Assembly (NCBI GenBank): GCA_964396595.1
Contig: CAYNFR010000053.1
Location: 1-9,021 of the forward strand
Source of the DNA: CAYNFR01 sp964396595
GTDB taxonomy: Bacteria > Bacteroidota > Bacteroidia > Chitinophagales > Saprospiraceae
Reading direction: 5' to 3'
Length of the DNA: 9,021 nt
Part shown: in pieces, positions 1-7,869 of the stretch
Numbering within the stretch: position 1 is the first letter of the stretch
Layout: every line of letters begins with the position of its first letter
Notes under the pieces: model-generated
Database searches by the model: none
Told to the model about the DNA's origin: nothing
The model's input: the letters and a program-made list of their open reading frames with translations, nothing else
Made by a program: the position numbers and the translations under genes

Positions 1-1883
1 TTATTACCTGACCCTGAGTTTACCAATTGTCCGGCAAAAGGAAAAACGAAATCAGCCCCTGCATTCAATACCGAAAAGGAACTTAAGCCTACCGTCACAG
101 GGACATCATAAAGATATTGATAATATAATTCCGATTTTATGCGCCAATCTTTAACAGGGCTATAATTTGAGCCAATAACAAAATGATGCGCCTTAGTAAA
201 ACCTAGGCTTTCATTTATGGCTAAAGAAATTCCATCATCAGCAATCTCTCTTTCGTATAAATAGGGAAATGGCTGCGTCTGAGCGTGTAAGCCATAAGCT
301 ATATTGAGGCTAGATTTATCGGAAGTCTTAATATTGAGACCTAGTCTCGGCTGGATCAAGAATTTGCTGTTCTTATGTTGAATCAGAGTGTGCACACCAA
401 AGATTACGTCAAATGAAGACGATATCTTACCTGCTACCATGGCAAAAGGTTCTGTAGTAACAAAGGTCTCATCGATATCTCGCAGTGTTATCAGATCGAA
501 TATCCCATCATTATCGATATCTATATTTCGATCTCTCGAGCGCAGTGTGCTTTTGACCCATCTCATGTCGGATGTAAGTCCTACTCTACTATTCCATCTC
601 GCATTGTACTTAGTATTCATAACCGTGGTCCATGTGAGTCGAGGCGTTATATCAGACACTTCCGTAAATAATATAGCCTCCCTAAAGCTACTATCTGTAT
701 ATCGATCTGCTGTGAAGTCATTGCCCGATCTGCTATAGGCAAGGGTAGATCTTATGGAGCTCTTCGCGCCAATGATGTGATTGTACTTTAGCCCATGAAT
801 ATCAACAAGAGATGTCGCTCTGCTGTCTTCATCTTGAGCAGCGAATAAATCATCCTCATCAAGTTCTCTCCCATTAAACTTGATATCGCTTCGGCCCCTT
901 ATACCGAAAAATTTAAAATTACCCACCTTAGATCTGCCCAGATCAACATGGTAGCTCAAGTCATTGTATTCCGGCAATGCATTCGTCCCTGAGGCGATTT
1001 GAAAGCCCAGATTATTTGCGAGCTGCAATACGCTATATCGGTAACTGAATAGATAGGAACCATTATTCTTTTTGTTGAGAGGGCCTTCCGCCATAGCTTC
1101 CATTCCACTAAACGCCATTTGTATGGTAAACTCATGTTTGCCCTTATTTCCATTGCGTAACCCGATATCAAATACGCCCGCCAAGGCATTGCCATACTCC
1201 GCAGGAAAAGCAGAGGTGATAAAATCTGAGTTCCGAAGCAAATTTGTATTTAGCGCAGTGACCGGTCCACCTGTGGTGCCCAAGGTGGAATAATGATTAG
1301 GGTTGGGAATAGGCACCCCTTCAAGTCGCCATAAGACACCCGTCGGGCTATTGCCGCGAATGATTATGTCATTGCGACTGTCATTGGCGGTGGATACACC
1401 TGCAAAATTGGCCACCAGCCTACTTGGGTCGTTTCGACCACCGTTAAAGCGCGTAACCTCCTCTAGCGAAAAAGTTCTGGCACTCACAGATGCCATATCG
1501 TTTATAGCTCTATCCTTACCTAACTGACCGCTGATAACTACCTCTGACAAGGTCTGCATTGATTGCTCCATAGCAATATTGAGAAAGCTTTCTTTCGCCA
1601 CATTTACAAGTACATTGGGAATAGTCACTGTTTCATAACCCAAATATTGCGCTACAATAACATAACGGTCAGGAGGCAGATCCGCTAACTTAAAGTAACC
1701 TTCTGCGTCAGTTACTGTACCCATCAGAAACGCCGCATTGTCATTAAATAGGGAGATGCTCGCACTGAAAAGTGGTAAGCCTAATATATTATCCTGAACC
1801 CTGCCGGATATATTGCTCCTCTGACCTATCACCATCTGCGAGAATAAAAGAATGTAAACTATGTTCAGATAAAAAGCTTTCAT
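1..1883 (-). CDS. TonB-dependent outer-membrane receptor, C-terminus beyond window start
   Basis: The protein would import an unidentified ligand across the outer membrane using TonB/ExbBD energy. The reading frame is open for all 627 codons from ATG 1881-1883 down to position 3, with no internal stop; the C-terminal end of the barrel lies outside the window. Residues 1-20 are a signal peptide (MKAFYLNIVY, hydrophobic core, likely cut after VIG). Residues about 24-95 form a carboxypeptidase-D-regulatory-like beta domain (ISGRV, GTVTDAEGYF, YLGYET). Residues about 110-245 are the plug, with SEVVISGQ, NDIIIRGNSPTGVLWRLEG and AFPAEYGNALAGVFD, which mark a common non-SusC Bacteroidota receptor group. 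Barrel strands follow. No SusD partner is present. An own promoter lies at 1909-1939, so it need not be co-transcribed with the sulfatase 156 bp upstream. Family assignment is firm; substrate is unknown. Confidence 0.92.
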   Translation of the reverse strand, partial: MKAFYLNIVYILLFSQMVIGQRSNISGRVQDNILGLPLFSASISLFNDNAAFLMGTVTDAEGYFKLADLPPDRYVIVAQYLGYETVTIPNVLVNVAKESFLNIAMEQSMQTLSEVVISGQLGKDRAINDMASVSARTFSLEEVTRFNGGRNDPSRLVANFAGVSTANDSRNDIIIRGNSPTGVLWRLEGVPIPNPNHYSTLGTTGGPVTALNTNLLRNSDFITSAFPAEYGNALAGVFDIGLRNGNKGKHEFTIQMAFSGMEAMAEGPLNKKNNGSYLFSYRYSVLQLANNLGFQIASGTNALPEYNDLSYHVDLGRSKVGNFKFFGIRGRSDIKFNGRELDEDDLFAAQDEDSRATSLVDIHGLKYNHIIGAKSSIRSTLAYSRSGNDFTADRYTDSSFREAILFTEVSDITPRLTWTTVMNTKYNARWNSRVGLTSDMRWVKSTLRSRDRNIDIDNDGIFDLITLRDIDETFVTTEPFAMVAGKISSSFDVIFGVHTLIQHKNSKFLIQPRLGLNIKTSDKSSLNIAYGLHAQTQPFPYLYEREIADDGISLAINESLGFTKAHHFVIGSNYSPVKDWRIKSELYYQYLYDVPVTVGLSSFSVLNAGADFVFPFAGQLVNSGSGN

Positions 1884-1908
1884 GGATCACAATGTTTGAT
1901 TTCAATCC

Positions 1909-1939
1909 CAAACCTAAAGGCTCACATGACCGAATCAAA
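1909..1939 (-). promoter_or_regulatory. Bacteroidota-type promoter of the TonB-dependent receptor gene
   Basis: Read on the minus strand, a -33 box TTTG (1936-1939) is followed after exactly 19 bp by TAGGTTTG (1909-1916). This is a full match to the Bacteroidota primary-sigma consensus TTTG-N19-21-TAnnTTTG. The start of transcription would fall near 1902-1905, giving a leader of about 20 nt before the ATG at 1883. No Shine-Dalgarno sequence is seen in that leader, which is normal for the phylum. The match is read directly; activity is inferred. Confidence 0.65.
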
Positions 1940-2039
1940 GCAATTTTCTATGAAGCGTACTGTATCATCAATGGATTGTAATTATAACATCTTAAATCGT
2001 CAATGGCTATATTTTGAACTTATAAGCTGCTGCAAATGG

Positions 2040-3560
2040 CTACCGCTCATCCGGCCAGGGAACAGCTAGCCCATTTTCCTTCCAGGTGGGTCTTTGCGCT
2101 TCGACACGCCTCAGGAAATCTGCTAGTTGCCTTGAAAGATCTTGCACTTTATCAGGATGATCTGCTGTCAGATTAATCTGCTCAGCAATATCCTCAGCAA
2201 GGTTATATAGCTCCTTCTTGCCGTCCTTGTACCAATAAATTAACTTCCAATCCCCCTGCCTTATGGTACTCGTAGCACCTATACCCGGCCCTCGCGGCCC
2301 CCATATATTCGGGTAATGCCAGATTAATGGTCGTTCATTACTTGTGGCGCGTGGATGGACCAATATATCATAAAACGACATGCCGTCAATCTCCTGAACT
2401 AGTGGCGGCTCTTTTACCCCGGCTAATTCTAATATCGTCGGAAAAAAATCTTCTATAATGATCTGCTCTTCACTCACTTCACCAGTCCTCCGACTGCCGG
2501 GCATACTGGCTAGCATTGGCACGCGCGTGCCACCTTCATATGCTGATCCCTTACCGCTGCGCAGAGGGGCATTATGTGTATTGGGTTCTCCACCTCTATT
2601 GCTTACACTCAGCCCACCATTGTCCGAGATAAAGAGAATGACGGTATTCTTTCTGAGCCCACTGCGTTCTAAATAATCCATTAGATCACCCAGACTCTTG
2701 TCCATTCCTTCTATCATTGATGCATACCTTGCTTCAGTCTCATCTAAACCTACATCAATGTACGACTGATAATAAGGATGATGAGGCATCAAGGGTATAT
2801 GTACTCCATAATGCGACATATATAGATAAAAAGGCTTGTCGATCTCTTGGGACTGCTCGATAGCATCTATGGCTTCGCGTGTGAGCGCCTCGGTAAGATT
2901 AATATGTTGCCCGTGATACTTCTCAAGACCCGGCACATCCCACACACCGTTTCCGCCAGCTCTGCGAAAAGAGTCAACACCCTGATAACTGGCAGGTGCT
3001 CCTGCATGATGACCTGCAACGTTAATATCAAAACCCAGATTTATTGGGTCGGCTCCCGGAGTATCCTTCGCACCCCAATGCCCCTTACCCACATGAATGG
3101 TAAAATATCCATTATCCCGGAGTATCGCAGGAAGGGTCGTAGCATAAACAGACCGCTCAATACTGTCTACAGCCTGCAAGCCATTAACATTCCATTCTGG
3201 CATCAACATTAAGCTATCTGAGCCATCTGAGGGTTTATTTCGATTCAGCGTCCAGTTAGTCACACGATGACGCGCGGCATTCATCCCTGTCATCAGACTG
3301 GTGCGCGTCGGCGAACAGACAGAAGCAGCATATGCCTGACGAAACAATATTCCCTCGCGTGCCAGCCGCTCCATATTGGGCGTTTTGTATTTATTATTTA
3401 ACGGCGTCACCTGCTTCCAAAATGGTACCGAAGTATCCTGCCAACCCATATCGTCTACTAGAAAAAAAACAATATTGGGCTTCGCCCAATATTGATCAGC
3501 ATGACAACTGAGTACCGTTAATATTACCCATAGTAACATAAAATGAATGGTGGTTCTCAT
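2040..3560 (-). CDS. Type I (formylglycine) sulfatase, exported
   Basis: The enzyme hydrolyses sulfate esters, probably on a carbohydrate, outside the cytoplasm. The 506 residues are typical of the alkaline-phosphatase-superfamily sulfatases. Visible motifs are the metal-binding DD at 36-37; the modification site C82-S-P-T-R86, whose cysteine is converted to formylglycine by a maturase not present here; GKGHWG at 159-163, corresponding to the family's GKWHLG; H184 in GHHAG; SDNGG at 312-316, with metal-binding D313 and N314; and LRSGKGSAYEGGTRVP at 333-348. Residues 1-18 are a signal peptide. Cysteine 19 in VLSC may be a lipobox, so the enzyme could be surface-anchored. The first ATG is preferred because M8 would leave the signal peptide without its positive n-region. 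The receptor gene downstream suggests uptake of a desulfated or sulfated compound, but the two may be unrelated. The MTGMNAARHRVTNWTL stretch recalls arylsulfatases of the S1_16 group; that subfamily is a guess. Confidence 0.93.
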   Translation of the reverse strand: MRTTIHFMLLWVILTVLSCHADQYWAKPNIVFFLVDDMGWQDTSVPFWKQVTPLNNKYKTPNMERLAREGILFRQAYAASVCSPTRTSLMTGMNAARHRVTNWTLNRNKPSDGSDSLMLMPEWNVNGLQAVDSIERSVYATTLPAILRDNGYFTIHVGKGHWGAKDTPGADPINLGFDINVAGHHAGAPASYQGVDSFRRAGGNGVWDVPGLEKYHGQHINLTEALTREAIDAIEQSQEIDKPFYLYMSHYGVHIPLMPHHPYYQSYIDVGLDETEARYASMIEGMDKSLGDLMDYLERSGLRKNTVILFISDNGGLSVSNRGGEPNTHNAPLRSGKGSAYEGGTRVPMLASMPGSRRTGEVSEEQIIIEDFFPTILELAGVKEPPLVQEIDGMSFYDILVHPRATSNERPLIWHYPNIWGPRGPGIGATSTIRQGDWKLIYWYKDGKKELYNLAEDIAEQINLTADHPDKVQDLSRQLADFLRRVEAQRPTWKENGLAVPWPDER

Positions 3561-3656
3561 CCCAAATGATTCTTAGAAGGACAAGATAGAAAATAATATA
3601 CTTAATTTATATCAGGTGTACAATCCGGCTTACTCCGTCATGGTAACAATTTAGCC

Positions 3657-3670
3657 AAGCTTTAAAGCTT
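3657..3670. repeat. Perfect 14-bp palindrome AAGCTTTAAAGCTT
   Basis: The sequence is identical on both strands over 14 bp and lies 97 bp upstream of the sulfatase start. Length and symmetry suit a dimeric repressor or activator site, but A+T-rich palindromes of this size also occur by chance. Function is unassigned. Confidence 0.4.
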
Positions 3671-3702
3671 AATTATAGCTCTCGCCACTTAGTTTACGGG
3701 TT

Positions 3703-3729
3703 CAAGTCACACTTGGAAATGGTGACTTG
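3703..3729. repeat. 8-bp inverted repeat with 11-nt loop
   Basis: CAAGTCAC (3703-3710) and GTGACTTG (3722-3729) are exact reverse complements separated by 11 nt, and lie 143-169 bp upstream of the sulfatase start. No T-run follows on either strand, so an intrinsic terminator is unlikely. An operator for a regulator of the sulfatase or an RNA hairpin in the 3' tail of the proline dehydrogenase mRNA are both possible. Confidence 0.45.
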
Positions 3730-3899
3730 CAATGAAACAGATCGGGCATTCTCCATCGGGAATGACCGAATTCTGCGGACAATAGCTTATGAATCACAGA
3801 GAATTAAGTACGCGAAAGAGCTCCATAAACCATAAATCTTTGCGCAATGATCTACCAACAAAATATTATAAACATTCTTCGATAACAGAGAAGCAATTT

Positions 3900-5099
3900 T
3901 TAGGAGATCCCTCTCCGCTTCATTTCTTGGGATACAAGAGATAATTCACGGCTCATCTCTCCCGTCACAGAAGTATTTTCCTCCGCCCGTCTGATCAGAT
4001 AATCAACGACATCAGCGACAGGGCCATACACCATATACTTCGCCGTATTGTAGCCTGAGGAGGCTAGATTGAAAGTGATATAGTCACTCATGCCTAGTAA
4101 TTGGCAGAAATTCAAGTGCTTATGATCTTTAGGCAGATTGCGTTTTACGATTTCTGTAGCCAGCAGCATATTGCTTTCAAGGTTGTGTGATGCACAGCAG
4201 AAAGCTATTTCTTCATAATGATCCAGGCAATATATAAGTGCCGCGTCGTAATCCCGATCAACTGATGGCTTGTCGATATGTATGGGAGAGCGATACCCTT
4301 GTGCTTTGGCTCTGTCTCTCTCTTTGTCCATATAAGCACCTCTCACAAGCTTCGCGCCTAGTATATAGCCATGATTTTGTGCGTGCTCATGATCGCTTTT
4401 TATTTGCGCCAGCTTATCATGGCGATAAAGTTGGTAGGTGTTATAAACAATGACCCCATGGCGGTTATACTTCAACATAAGATCTCTTACGATGTCATCC
4501 ATCGCTATCTGCATCCAGCTCTCCTCTGCATCTATGAATACGCCAATATTATGCTCAACAGCCCGCTCACATACCGTCTCAATGCGATCGATAAAGGAAG
4601 CAAAAGCGATCGCTTCTCTTTCTGTCAATTGCTCGCCATTCTGTTTTTTAATTAACAGATCATTCGCCACTAGGGCTGTCAACTTGCAGCTTACGACAGG
4701 AACGGAGGTATTGGTAGCGGCGAAGTCTATCGACTTGATAAGCTGTACCATTGCTTCTTCAAAAGCCTTCTCTGTGGTCTTCGCCTCAGCACCATAATCC
4801 AATATCGACAAGCTATTATTTTCATATAGATGAGCTATAGCAGCTGTGCTTTTTTCAAGGCTCGTGCCACCGCAAAACTGCTTGAAGATTGTCCGCTTCA
4901 TGATGGCTTGCGAAAAAGGTAATCTAAACTTGACCGCATACTTGCCCACACAAGAGCCTGCACTCACCAGCCATGGCTTGTTCATCAATTTAAAGAGATA
5001 ATATGTTTCCTTTAATTCTCTGTCTGATTTATTTTGAAAGGCAAGCTCTGTATTGGAGAAGTCCGGCAAGGTGTTAACAACAGATTGTGTAATCGACAT
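3900..5099 (-). CDS. FAD-dependent proline dehydrogenase (monofunctional)
   Basis: The enzyme oxidises L-proline to delta-1-pyrroline-5-carboxylate with FAD and passes electrons to the quinone pool at the membrane, the first step of proline catabolism. With the start at ATG 5097-5099 it has 399 residues, the normal size for Bacteroidota stand-alone enzymes; no P5C dehydrogenase half is fused. Family motifs, numbered from this start, are FIDAEES (about 188-194), KLVRGAYM..E (about 250-260), ASHNLES (about 303-309), QLLGMSDYITFNLA (about 333-346) and the substrate-contacting YLIRRAEEN (about 367-375). The frame is open 27 codons further upstream to ATG 5180, but that start would overlap aroE by 50 bp and adds no conserved sequence, so MSITQSVVN is chosen. 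The gene begins 31 bp after the aroE stop and is probably co-transcribed with it. No P5C dehydrogenase gene is in view. Confidence 0.93.
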   Translation of the reverse strand: MSITQSVVNTLPDFSNTELAFQNKSDRELKETYYLFKLMNKPWLVSAGSCVGKYAVKFRLPFSQAIMKRTIFKQFCGGTSLEKSTAAIAHLYENNSLSILDYGAEAKTTEKAFEEAMVQLIKSIDFAATNTSVPVVSCKLTALVANDLLIKKQNGEQLTEREAIAFASFIDRIETVCERAVEHNIGVFIDAEESWMQIAMDDIVRDLMLKYNRHGVIVYNTYQLYRHDKLAQIKSDHEHAQNHGYILGAKLVRGAYMDKERDRAKAQGYRSPIHIDKPSVDRDYDAALIYCLDHYEEIAFCCASHNLESNMLLATEIVKRNLPKDHKHLNFCQLLGMSDYITFNLASSGYNTAKYMVYGPVADVVDYLIRRAEENTSVTGEMSRELSLVSQEMKRRGIS

Positions 5100-5130
5100 A
5101 AATCTTATAATGTGTATCTTATAAAGGTCG

Positions 5131-5859
5131 TCAGAGACCCGTGTTCCAGATTTCCCATGCCCTATCTGCTTGACATTCAAGCATTTCTAAGCCATTTTTG
5201 ATCTTGGCCCCCCTGCTCTCTCCGAACCGCAAAAATAGTGTTTTGACAGGATTATAAACCAGATCAAACAAATAATGTTCGCCACTAATTACTTCGTAAG
5301 GAATAGCCGGATAAGTCTGTAGATTGGGAGACATGCCTAGCGGTGTGGTATTGATGATAAGACGATGTTCCGCTATGATTTCTGTGGTCAATGTATGATA
5401 AGTATAGTCTCCTCCTGCACCTCGGGAGACGGTGCTGATTGCTATCCCCATCTGCTCTAATACATAACACACGGCTCTCGCTGAGCCGCCCATCCCGAGT
5501 ACCAACGCATGATCAATATCATCTTCGAGAAAAGTCAGTAGTGATTGTTCAAAACCATATACATCTGTATTATATCCCTTGCATCCATCCCTATCTATCT
5601 TAATCGTATTGACAGCGCCCAGAGCATGTGCCTCATCTGACAAACCATCCAGATAGCTTATTACCTGTTGTTTATAAGGAATAGTGACGTTTAACCCGCG
5701 TATATCACCGCTCAGTAGTTCTTTAACAAGCTCAATCCGCTCCAGCGGGTACAGATCATAACGCGCATCCTCAATACCATGCGACATGAACTTCTTCTTA
5801 AAATAAGATGGCGAAAAAGAATGTGATAATGGATAGCCTATAAGTCCGTATTTCCTCAT
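5131..5859 (-). CDS. aroE: Shikimate dehydrogenase (NADP+)
   Basis: The enzyme reduces 3-dehydroshikimate to shikimate with NADPH in the cytoplasm, step four of the aromatic amino acid pathway. The 242-residue protein, slightly short for the family, shows the full motif set: YPLSHSFSPSYF (9-20) for shikimate binding, NVTIPYK (57-63) with catalytic Lys63, GAVNT (81-85), YNTDVYGF (96-103) with catalytic Asp99, the nucleotide loop GMGGSA (122-127), NTTPLGMSP (170-178), DLVYNPVKTLFL (199-210) and NGLEMLECQADRAW (222-235). The frame opens eight codons earlier at ATG 5881-5883, but MRKYGLIGYPLSHS at 5859 matches the usual N-terminus and is chosen. It is the first gene of a probable operon with proline dehydrogenase; the two pathways are not directly linked. 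No clear promoter was found upstream. Confidence 0.95.
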   Translation of the reverse strand: MRKYGLIGYPLSHSFSPSYFKKKFMSHGIEDARYDLYPLERIELVKELLSGDIRGLNVTIPYKQQVISYLDGLSDEAHALGAVNTIKIDRDGCKGYNTDVYGFEQSLLTFLEDDIDHALVLGMGGSARAVCYVLEQMGIAISTVSRGAGGDYTYHTLTTEIIAEHRLIINTTPLGMSPNLQTYPAIPYEVISGEHYLFDLVYNPVKTLFLRFGESRGAKIKNGLEMLECQADRAWEIWNTGL

Positions 5860-6378
5860 TTTCAGCACTGAATAAATGGCCAATGTATTACTTAAATGTC
5901 ATGATACAAATACACGATCTGATTTTCGTCTATAAATCGCTTAAACATGGGATGCATAAGCTTCAGCAAGCGATACCCTAATTTTCGTCTTGTAACTAGA
6001 AAACATTAATCACAGCATACTTAAATCACAAAGCCATTAGTCCTAAATAAATGATCAGATAAACCGATATATAAGGGACAAGTCCTATATTAGTGTTACC
6101 ATGAGAACAAGGATATCAATAAGCTTCTTATTGTTGACTACGTGATAATCTATGTATATATATGTTTCTAAACGTTTATGTATGACTTTGAATGCCTATC
6201 CAGCGAGGTTCCTTGATTTAGACAAGAAGTGATAGAGACAAAATATTGTATAGACAATAATGACATAGCCGCTATAAGGACATGGGGTTGCGTATATACA
6301 GGTTTTAACTGCTATGCTACCGAACCCGTTCAACTGACAAAACCGATTAACTTAGGCAATTACTAATACCAAGATAAA
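5860..6378. other. Divergent non-coding interval between aroE and the regulator gene
   Basis: About 520 bp separate the minus-strand host genes from the plus-strand arsenic unit. No gene, tRNA or rRNA is recognised. Visible items are GGACAAGTCC at 6076-6085, a weak partly palindromic match to the GGAC/GTCC motif at 6959-6972; a 14-codon start-to-stop frame at 6101-6145 reading MRTRISISFLLLTT; and an inverted repeat GGTTTT/AAAACC at 6301-6306 and 6339-6344 that overlaps the tentative repeat L. A near-match to a -7 box, TGACTTTG at 6183-6190, lacks a paired TTTG, so no promoter is called. The border between host and acquired DNA probably lies in its right-hand part. Confidence 0.5.
6338..6360 (+). 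repeat. Tentative left copy (L) of the 3' end of the cassette-like repeat
   Basis: CAAAACC (6338-6344) followed 11 nt from its start by AAC-TT-GGC (6349-6357) parallels repeat A, where CAAAACC (8238-8244) is followed at 12 nt by AACGTTGCGC (8250-8259). The regulator gene starts 30 nt after this AAC, much as the gene after repeat B starts 34 nt after its AAC (8764-8766). The match is short and the rest of the repeat is not recognisable to the left, so this is only a candidate boundary of the arsenic unit. Confidence 0.3.
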
Positions 6379-6951
6379 GTGGACAAATTCAAACATTTTT
6401 TAAAAAATATTTCTACAATTACAGACAACGAATTTACTGAAACGATTTCATATTTTTCGGAACGGCAATTACAGAAAGGAGATTTTTTTGTAAAACAAAA
6501 TAAAATATGCCGGTATATCGGATTTATTATTAGTGGTTCGATAAGGATATATTATATCAACCAAAAAGGCGAAGAGATAACCTATGGTTTTTGTCAAGAA
6601 AACTGCTTAACAACTTCATTTAAAAGTTTCATTTCTCAAACACCAAGCCATTTGGTTTTACAAGCATTAGAAGATACAAGTTTGCTTACCATTGATTTTG
6701 AACACCTAGATTTATTATATAAAAAATATCCGACTTGGCAAAATATAGGAAGAATCATTACACAAAACGAGTTTCTAATTATGGAACAATACGCTGCTGT
6801 ATTAAATAACGAAACAGCCAAAGAAAAATATTTGCGACTTTTAAAAGAACAACCCAGTATTCTACAAAAGGCAAAAATTGAAGATATCGCTTCTTATCTA
6901 GGTGTTACCAGAAGGACCTTATCAAGAATACGACAAGATATTTCAAAATAA
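6379..6951 (+). CDS. Crp/Fnr-family transcriptional regulator with three cysteines, GTG start
   Basis: This 190-residue DNA-binding protein probably controls the arsenic genes behind it. Residues about 10-115 form a cyclic-nucleotide-binding-type beta barrel (GDFFVKQ, IGFIISGSIRIYYINQKGEE), and residues about 145-186 a Crp-type winged helix, with recognition helix around VTRRTLSRIR (176-185). It is the short form common in Bacteroidota and lacks the phosphate-binding signature expected for cAMP, so cAMP sensing is doubtful. Cys44, Cys72 and Cys76 (YGFCQENC) are its only cysteines and could form a thiol site for As(III); that is inference. GTG 6379 is chosen because an in-frame stop lies at 6364 and no ATG occurs before codon 135. 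A+T content and lysine codons are clearly higher than in the aroE side. The near-palindrome after its stop may be its operator. Confidence 0.85.
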   Translation: MDKFKHFLKNISTITDNEFTETISYFSERQLQKGDFFVKQNKICRYIGFIISGSIRIYYINQKGEEITYGFCQENCLTTSFKSFISQTPSHLVLQALEDTSLLTIDFEHLDLLYKKYPTWQNIGRIITQNEFLIMEQYAAVLNNETAKEKYLRLLKEQPSILQKAKIEDIASYLGVTRRTLSRIRQDISK

Positions 6952-6958
6952 TCGTTTG

Positions 6959-6972
6959 AGGACATTTGTCCT
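6959..6972. promoter_or_regulatory. Candidate operator AGGACATTTGTCCT before arsM
   Basis: Six-base arms AGGACA and TGTCCT flank two bases, giving the dyad size expected for a dimeric Crp/Fnr-type protein. It starts 7 bp after the regulator stop and lies 61 bp upstream of the arsM ATG. A weak -7-like box TAAGCTTG (6984-6991) follows. The position suits control of arsM by the neighbouring regulator. It could instead be a hairpin in a common mRNA, although no T-run follows. Confidence 0.45.
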
Positions 6973-7033
6973 TTAAAGCCTACTAAGCTTGTATGACCTT
7001 CGCATTATTAATCACAAATATAATAATGTAAAA

Positions 7034-7867
7034 ATGAACAAAAACGAAATTAAACAAAATGTAAAAAATGGCTATGCTGACATTGTCAATCGAAGCAAAA
7101 GAGCAAAATATATTCCTTCATTCTTAGGATGCTGTGATATAAAAGGTATGGTTAAAGACATTAGCCACAGCATTGGTTACACAGAAAAGGAACAAAAAAG
7201 TGTTCCTGAAGGAGCAAATCTTGGTATAGGGTGTGGAAACCCAATTGCATTGGCTTCCATTAAAAAAGGCGAAACTATTTTAGACCTTGGTTCTGGTGCA
7301 GGTTTTGACTGCTTTTTAGCGTCAGGAGAAACAGGCGAAACAGGCAAAGTAATCGGTGTGGACATTACACCAGAAATGGTGGCACAAGCAAAAAAGAACG
7401 CTCAAAAAGGCAACTACAAAAACGTGGAATTTAAAGTTGGCGAAATTGAAAATTTGCCAATTGAAAGCCAAAGCGTTGATTTGATTATTTCAAATTGTGT
7501 TATCAATTTGTCCAACCAAAAAGAACGAGTTTTTGAAGAAGCGTATAGAGTAGCAAAACCCAATGGTAGAATAATGATTTCAGATATTATTTTGCTTAAT
7601 GAATTGCCCGATTATGTAAAAAATTCGGTTGAAGGACACATTGCTTGTTTATCAGGTGCGGTTAGAAAAGAAGATTACATAAACGCAATTACGAAAGCAG
7701 GATTTACTGATATTAGCATTGACAAAGAAGCGAAATTTCCAATTGAATTGATGATCAATGACCCAATTGCAGAAAAAATAGTCAGAGAAAATAACCTTAC
7801 TGAAAAAGACATTTCAGCAATCGCCAATTCTATTGCAAGTATTTCAATAAGTGCTAAAAAAATCTAG
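7034..7867 (+). CDS. arsM: Arsenite S-adenosylmethionine methyltransferase
   Basis: The cytoplasmic enzyme transfers methyl groups from S-adenosylmethionine to As(III), giving mono-, di- and trimethylated arsenicals, the last volatile. In the 277-residue protein DLGSGAGFD (84-92) is the SAM-binding motif I and VIGVDITPEM (106-115) follows. Cys67 in GIGCGNP, Cys155 in SNCVINL and Cys205 in ACLSGA correspond to the three cysteines that bind As(III) in characterised ArsM enzymes, so full activity is expected. A further Cys33-Cys34 pair sits in the N-terminal segment. The frame is open to an ATG at 6989, but those 15 residues (MYDLRIINH...) are not conserved-looking and would crowd the candidate operator region, so ATG 7034 is preferred. 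It lies 82 bp after the regulator and 2 bp before the membrane-protein gene. Composition is A+T-rich like its neighbours. Confidence 0.94.
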   Translation: MNKNEIKQNVKNGYADIVNRSKRAKYIPSFLGCCDIKGMVKDISHSIGYTEKEQKSVPEGANLGIGCGNPIALASIKKGETILDLGSGAGFDCFLASGETGETGKVIGVDITPEMVAQAKKNAQKGNYKNVEFKVGEIENLPIESQSVDLIISNCVINLSNQKERVFEEAYRVAKPNGRIMISDIILLNELPDYVKNSVEGHIACLSGAVRKEDYINAITKAGFTDISIDKEAKFPIELMINDPIAEKIVRENNLTEKDISAIANSIASISISAKKI

Positions 7868-7869
7868 CT

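Larger units (their letters stand above)
3561..3899. other. Intergenic region between proline dehydrogenase and sulfatase genes
   Basis: This 339-bp stretch has no convincing reading frame on either strand and no tRNA or rRNA. It should hold the sulfatase promoter and the 3' end of the aroE-proline dehydrogenase transcript. I find no TTTG/TAnnTTTG pair on the minus strand and no stem followed by a T-run. The only structured elements are two palindromes, listed separately at 3657-3670 and 3703-3729. Confidence 0.6.

Noticed and set aside
388..1527. Several plus-strand open frames and one minus-strand frame (956-1195) inside the receptor gene
   Set aside because: They are shadows of the receptor frame, which is open across the whole interval and matches its family throughout.
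2458..3212. Plus-strand frames of 72 and 121 codons
   Set aside because: They are antisense to the sulfatase gene and resemble no protein I recognise.
3691..3720. GGGTTCAAGTC resembling a tRNA T-loop, as in an attachment site
   Set aside because: The flanking bases do not form the five-pair T-stem and no acceptor or anticodon arm can be built around it.
5100..5180. N-terminal extension of proline dehydrogenase from ATG 5180
   Set aside because: It would overlap the 3' end of aroE by 50 bp, and its residues carry no family motif; ATG 5099 fits the usual N-terminus.
6183..6190. TGACTTTG as the -7 box of the regulator promoter
   Set aside because: One mismatch in the invariant TA and no TTTG at 19-21 bp upstream.
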